DNA from: an uncultured Erysipelotrichaceae bacterium
GTDB taxonomy: Bacteria; Bacillota_I; Bacilli_A; Erysipelotrichales; Erysipelotrichaceae
Length of the DNA stretch: 6,746 nucleotides
Direction: 5' to 3'
NCBI GenBank assembly: GCA_902796465.1
Contig: CADBPK010000136.1
Location: 1-6,746 of the forward strand
Each line of letters starts with the position of its first letter. The stretch's first letter is position 1. Positions 4,637-6,746 of this stretch are shown one piece after another. Made by a program: the position numbers and the translations under genes. Under the pieces are notes generated by a model. It had not been told where the DNA came from. It ran no database searches and saw nothing but the letters and a program-made list of their open reading frames with translations.

Positions 4637-5950
4637 ATGCGTTTTGTGGATCTGATTGAAAAAAAAGCTGACGGCGGCGTGCTGTCACGTGAAGAAATCA
4701 AAGCCATGATTACGGGTTATGTAAACGGGGACATACCTGACTACCAGATGAGTGCCATGATGATGGCGATAAGGCTGAACGGAATGAGTGCGGAGGAGAC
4801 AGCGGACCTGACGCTTGCGATGATGCATTCAGGTGATGTTGTCGATCTCAGCGACCTGCCGGGCGTCAAACTGGACAAGCACAGCACCGGCGGTGTAGGC
4901 GATACGACGACTTTGGTCATCGTCCCGCTGGTAGCCGCCTGCGGCGGCACAGTTGCCAAGATGAGCGGCAGGGGACTCGGACATACAGGCGGGACTCTGG
5001 ATAAACTGGAATCCATTCCCGGCACATGTATCGAGCAGCCGATGGAAGTCTTCAAGGATATCGTCCGGAAAAACGGGGCGGCCGTGATCGGGCAGAGTGC
5101 GAACCTGGTGCCGGCTGACAAGATGATGTACGCGCTGCGGGATGTGACCGGAACAGTCCGCAGCATACCCCTGATCGCATCAAGCATCATGTCCAAAAAA
5201 CTCGCTTCCGGCGCGGATGTGATCGTACTGGATATCAAAACAGGAACCGGGGCTTTCATGCGGACGGAAAAGGAAGCATTTGAACTTGCCCATACCATGG
5301 TGGATATCGGGACACATCTGGACAGAAAGGTCTGCGCCATCGTTACCGATATGGACCAGCCTCTCGGCATGGCTGTCGGCAATGCCCTGGAAGTGCGTGA
5401 AGCCGTACAGCTGCTGAGCGGCATGATCCCGGAAACGGATCCGCTGTACGAAGTATGCATGGTGCTGGCTGTCAGGATGCTGGTGCTCGGCGGACTCGCC
5501 GCAGACAGCGAAGAAGCGGAAAACATGCTGAAACGTGCTATCGATAACGGCAGCGGACTGGAAAAGCTCAGAAATATGATTGCCCTGCAGGGCGGGGACG
5601 CATCCTATATTGACCCGGTCCGGATCGATGAACTCTGCAGCGTCCGGAAACTGGTCGAACTGCCTGCCCGCCGTTCCGGCTATATTTCCGGCATGAACGC
5701 GGAAGGAATCGGCAATGCGGCCCAGAAACTCGGCGCCGGCAGGGCTACGAAAGACGATATTATCGATCCGGCTGTCGGTCTCATCATGCGTGTCCGTCTG
5801 GGAGACAAGATTGAGGAAGGGGATTCCATCTGCACATTGTATGTCAATGATGACAGCAATCTTCCGGAGATCATGGAACAGCTTTATGATGCTGTGCGGA
5901 TCACGGAAGAGCCGGCTGATACCAGGCCTATGGTCCTCGCCGTCATCTGA
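4637..5950 (+). CDS. pdp: Pyrimidine-nucleoside phosphorylase
   Basis: A complete 437-residue member of the thymidine/pyrimidine-nucleoside phosphorylase family, splitting uridine, deoxyuridine and thymidine with phosphate into base and (deoxy)ribose 1-phosphate for salvage. Seen are the phosphate-binding KHSTGGVGD (81-89), the family signature SGRGLGHTGGTLDKLE (110-125), and the counterparts of the E. coli thymidine phosphorylase pyrimidine contacts: R168 in ALRDVTGTV, S183 and K187 in ASSIMSKK. KTGTGAF follows (201-207), and a C-terminal PYNP domain (about 345-415). The DTTTLV context after the phosphate loop favours the broad-specificity Gram-positive PyNP over thymidine-specific DeoA. ATG 4637 is chosen because AAAGGA lies about 6 nt upstream and the family starts with MRxVDLIxKK; an in-frame ATG at 4622 sits directly after the terminator T-run with no ribosome binding site. 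No deoC or nupC-type gene is adjacent, so it appears to stand alone. Confidence 0.95.
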   Translation: MRFVDLIEKKADGGVLSREEIKAMITGYVNGDIPDYQMSAMMMAIRLNGMSAEETADLTLAMMHSGDVVDLSDLPGVKLDKHSTGGVGDTTTLVIVPLVAACGGTVAKMSGRGLGHTGGTLDKLESIPGTCIEQPMEVFKDIVRKNGAAVIGQSANLVPADKMMYALRDVTGTVRSIPLIASSIMSKKLASGADVIVLDIKTGTGAFMRTEKEAFELAHTMVDIGTHLDRKVCAIVTDMDQPLGMAVGNALEVREAVQLLSGMIPETDPLYEVCMVLAVRMLVLGGLAADSEEAENMLKRAIDNGSGLEKLRNMIALQGGDASYIDPVRIDELCSVRKLVELPARRSGYISGMNAEGIGNAAQKLGAGRATKDDIIDPAVGLIMRVRLGDKIEEGDSICTLYVNDDSNLPEIMEQLYDAVRITEEPADTRPMVLAVI

Positions 5951-5954
5951 GCAT

Positions 5955-5975
5955 AAAAAAAGACGCCGAAGCGTC
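5955..5975 (-). terminator. Intrinsic terminator for the minus-strand unknown gene
   Basis: Read on the minus strand: GACGC, a TTCG loop, GCGTC, then seven T (plus 5961-5955). This is a compact UUCG-tetraloop terminator. It lies downstream of the 6002-6475 gene, past the other hairpin at 5978-6000, and lacks a T tract on the plus strand. Confidence 0.75.
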
Positions 5976-5977
5976 AC

Positions 5978-6002
5978 AAAGGTGTGCCATGCACACCTTT
6001 TT
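5978..6002 (+). terminator. Intrinsic terminator of pdp
   Basis: AAAGGTGTGC (5978-5987) pairs perfectly with GCACACCTTT (5991-6000) around a 3-nt loop and ends in five T (5998-6002) on the plus strand. It lies 27 nt after the pdp stop and abuts the stop codon of the convergent gene. On the minus strand the hairpin is followed only by TTTG, so it suits the plus direction. Confidence 0.8.
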
Positions 6003-6475
6003 CAGTTTCCGTTCAGGACGTTTGCGATCAGGCGTGCTTCATCGATATCCAGCCAACAGATATTCCCGTCATGATCTTTTTTCATGACGATGGCAACACC
6101 TTTCGCGTTCTTGTCAATATCGGAAAGAAGCGTCAGCTTATCGTCAAAACGCGGGGAAGTGACTTCGACGGTGTTGTAAACAAATCCGTATTTTTCACCC
6201 AGCTGCGGGAAGGGGACGTATTTCAGGACTCTTCTGGTTCCGTAGTTATCATCATTCTCTTCACGCAGGACTTTATTGGTCTCATAGAATACTTCATCCA
6301 TGACATAGGCTGATGTCCTGGCCTGGTCGACCATGCCGCGCTGACCTTTTACATAATATGTACGCAGTACAAGATGCCCGTGGAAAACAACAGCAGGTTT
6401 GCTGCCGTAAACGGCAACTGTGCTGACTGTATGATGAAAATATTTGTATGGGTGAATGATTTCCGTCTTCAGCAT
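6002..6475 (-). CDS. Conserved-looking hypothetical protein, family not recognised
   Basis: A 157-residue soluble protein with no signal peptide or membrane segment. I do not recognise the family. Codon use resembles the neighbours, the frame is uninterrupted, and it has a downstream terminator, so it is likely real. Visible features: an aromatic and His-rich N-terminus (HPYKYFHHTV 8-17, FHGHLVLRTYYVKGQRG 31-47), a charged centre (REENDDNYGTRR 71-82) and an alternating hydrophobic stretch (KGVAIVMKKDHDGNICWLDI, 125-144) suggesting beta strands. The ATG at 6475 is the first start in frame after the upstream region. Its ribosome binding site is odd: AAGGAG (6493-6488 on the minus strand) is 12 nt away, while GAGG lies only 1 nt before the ATG. 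It is divergent from the ComB-family gene and convergent with pdp. No function is proposed. Confidence 0.75.
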   Translation of the reverse strand: MLKTEIIHPYKYFHHTVSTVAVYGSKPAVVFHGHLVLRTYYVKGQRGMVDQARTSAYVMDEVFYETNKVLREENDDNYGTRRVLKYVPFPQLGEKYGFVYNTVEVTSPRFDDKLTLLSDIDKNAKGVAIVMKKDHDGNICWLDIDEARLIANVLNGN

Positions 6476-6494
6476 GCCTCTTCTGCGCTCCTTA

Positions 6495-6530
6495 CTAAAG
6501 TACTGTATATTGATTTAAGGTTTTTCGCAA
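6495..6530 (-). promoter_or_regulatory. Possible promoter of the hypothetical gene
   Basis: On the minus strand TTGCGA (plus 6525-6530), 17 nt and TACAGT (plus 6502-6507) give 8 of 12 consensus matches. Predicted +1 is near 6495, leaving a leader of about 20 nt that begins almost at the AAGGAG. Moderate motif quality, correct placement. Confidence 0.35.
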
Positions 6531-6552
6531 GTAAGGCAGACTGAAAATGAAG

Positions 6553-6568
6553 TGATATAATCATGTCA
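6553..6568 (+). promoter_or_regulatory. Extended -10 promoter of the ComB-family gene
   Basis: TGATATAAT (6553-6561) is a perfect extended -10 element (TGnTATAAT). The -35 region 17 nt upstream, AAGGCA (6533-6538), matches poorly, as is tolerated with an extended -10. The predicted +1 is 6568, the A of the ComB-family ATG, so the transcript would have no leader. Confidence 0.6.
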
Positions 6569-6746
6569 TGAAGATACAGATACTCCATTTGCTGGAAGGC
6601 GCAAAACAAGCCGAAGGACTGACGGTCATCATCGATGTATTCAGGGCATTTTCCGCCGAGTGCTACATGTACGGTCAGAATGCCCGCAAAGTGATCCTTG
6701 CCGGGAAAGTGGACGAAGCTTTCCGGCTGGCGGAAGAGATTCCTGA
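6568..6746 (+). CDS. ComB family protein (2-phosphosulfolactate phosphatase-like), 5' fragment
   Basis: The first 59 residues and two bases of the next codon are present; the full family length is roughly 230-250. The block LTVIIDVFRAFSAECYMYG (18-36), followed by NARKVILAGKVDEAFRLAEE (38-57), resembles the N-terminus of ComB, where a VxIDVLRA motif precedes a Gly- and Ala-rich segment and a V/S-x-EEA-x-LA helix. ComB hydrolyses 2-phosphosulfolactate in archaeal coenzyme M synthesis; bacterial members are widespread and their substrate is often uncertain, so only the family is called. The ATG at 6568 fits the family N-terminus. No Shine-Dalgarno lies at a usable distance upstream, and the TATAAT box ends 6 nt before it, so translation may be leaderless. 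It is divergent from the unrecognised gene at 6002-6475. Confidence 0.8.
   Translation, partial: MKIQILHLLEGAKQAEGLTVIIDVFRAFSAECYMYGQNARKVILAGKVDEAFRLAEEIP

Noticed and set aside
4741..5977. Long minus-strand open frames at 4741-5526 and 5180-5977
   Set aside because: They are antisense shadows of the well-conserved pdp gene, favoured by its codon use; no start signal or family resemblance.

Overview
The window looks like ordinary chromosomal sequence from a low-to-mid G+C Gram-positive bacterium (Bacillota). Support comes from AGGAGG-type ribosome binding sites, sigma-A-like promoters, many short intrinsic terminators, a cobalamin riboswitch ahead of an ECF-type vitamin transporter subunit, a DUF1836 regulator, and a PyNP-type pyrimidine phosphorylase. 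A gut-type Clostridia or Erysipelotrichia is a reasonable guess, but the sequence alone does not fix the family. No insertion sequence, phage gene, CRISPR array, tRNA or rRNA was seen.

Left part (1-1824): a 5' fragment of metF (methylenetetrahydrofolate reductase) runs off the left edge on the minus strand. Divergent from it, a long leader carries a well-conserved cobalamin riboswitch followed by an intrinsic terminator hairpin. It controls a two-gene unit: a membrane-tethered DUF4430 (transcobalamin C-domain-like) protein and an ECF transporter S component. Together these look like a B12 capture and uptake module. MetF makes the methyl-THF used by methionine synthase, which is B12-dependent in its MetH form, so the two sides are metabolically linked.

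Middle (1825-4620): lysC (aspartate kinase) has its own strong promoter and two C-terminal ACT domains. It converges on a DUF1836 regulator gene whose stop codon lies inside its own terminator hairpin. The DUF1836 gene is divergent from a hemolysin III/PAQR membrane protein gene. The shared control region holds two near-consensus promoters, GGTTAW repeats and a 15-nt palindrome.

Right part (4621-6746): pdp (pyrimidine-nucleoside phosphorylase) is preceded at very short range by a strong terminator. It converges on an unrecognised 157-aa gene across two back-to-back terminators, one suited to each strand. At the right edge a ComB-family (2-phosphosulfolactate phosphatase-like) gene starts and runs off the window.

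The most interesting signals are (1) the B12 riboswitch with the tethered DUF4430 protein and ECF S-component pair, and (2) two genes, the ComB-family gene and DUF1836, whose ATG falls exactly at the predicted +1 of a good -10 box with no usable Shine-Dalgarno, suggesting leaderless transcripts.
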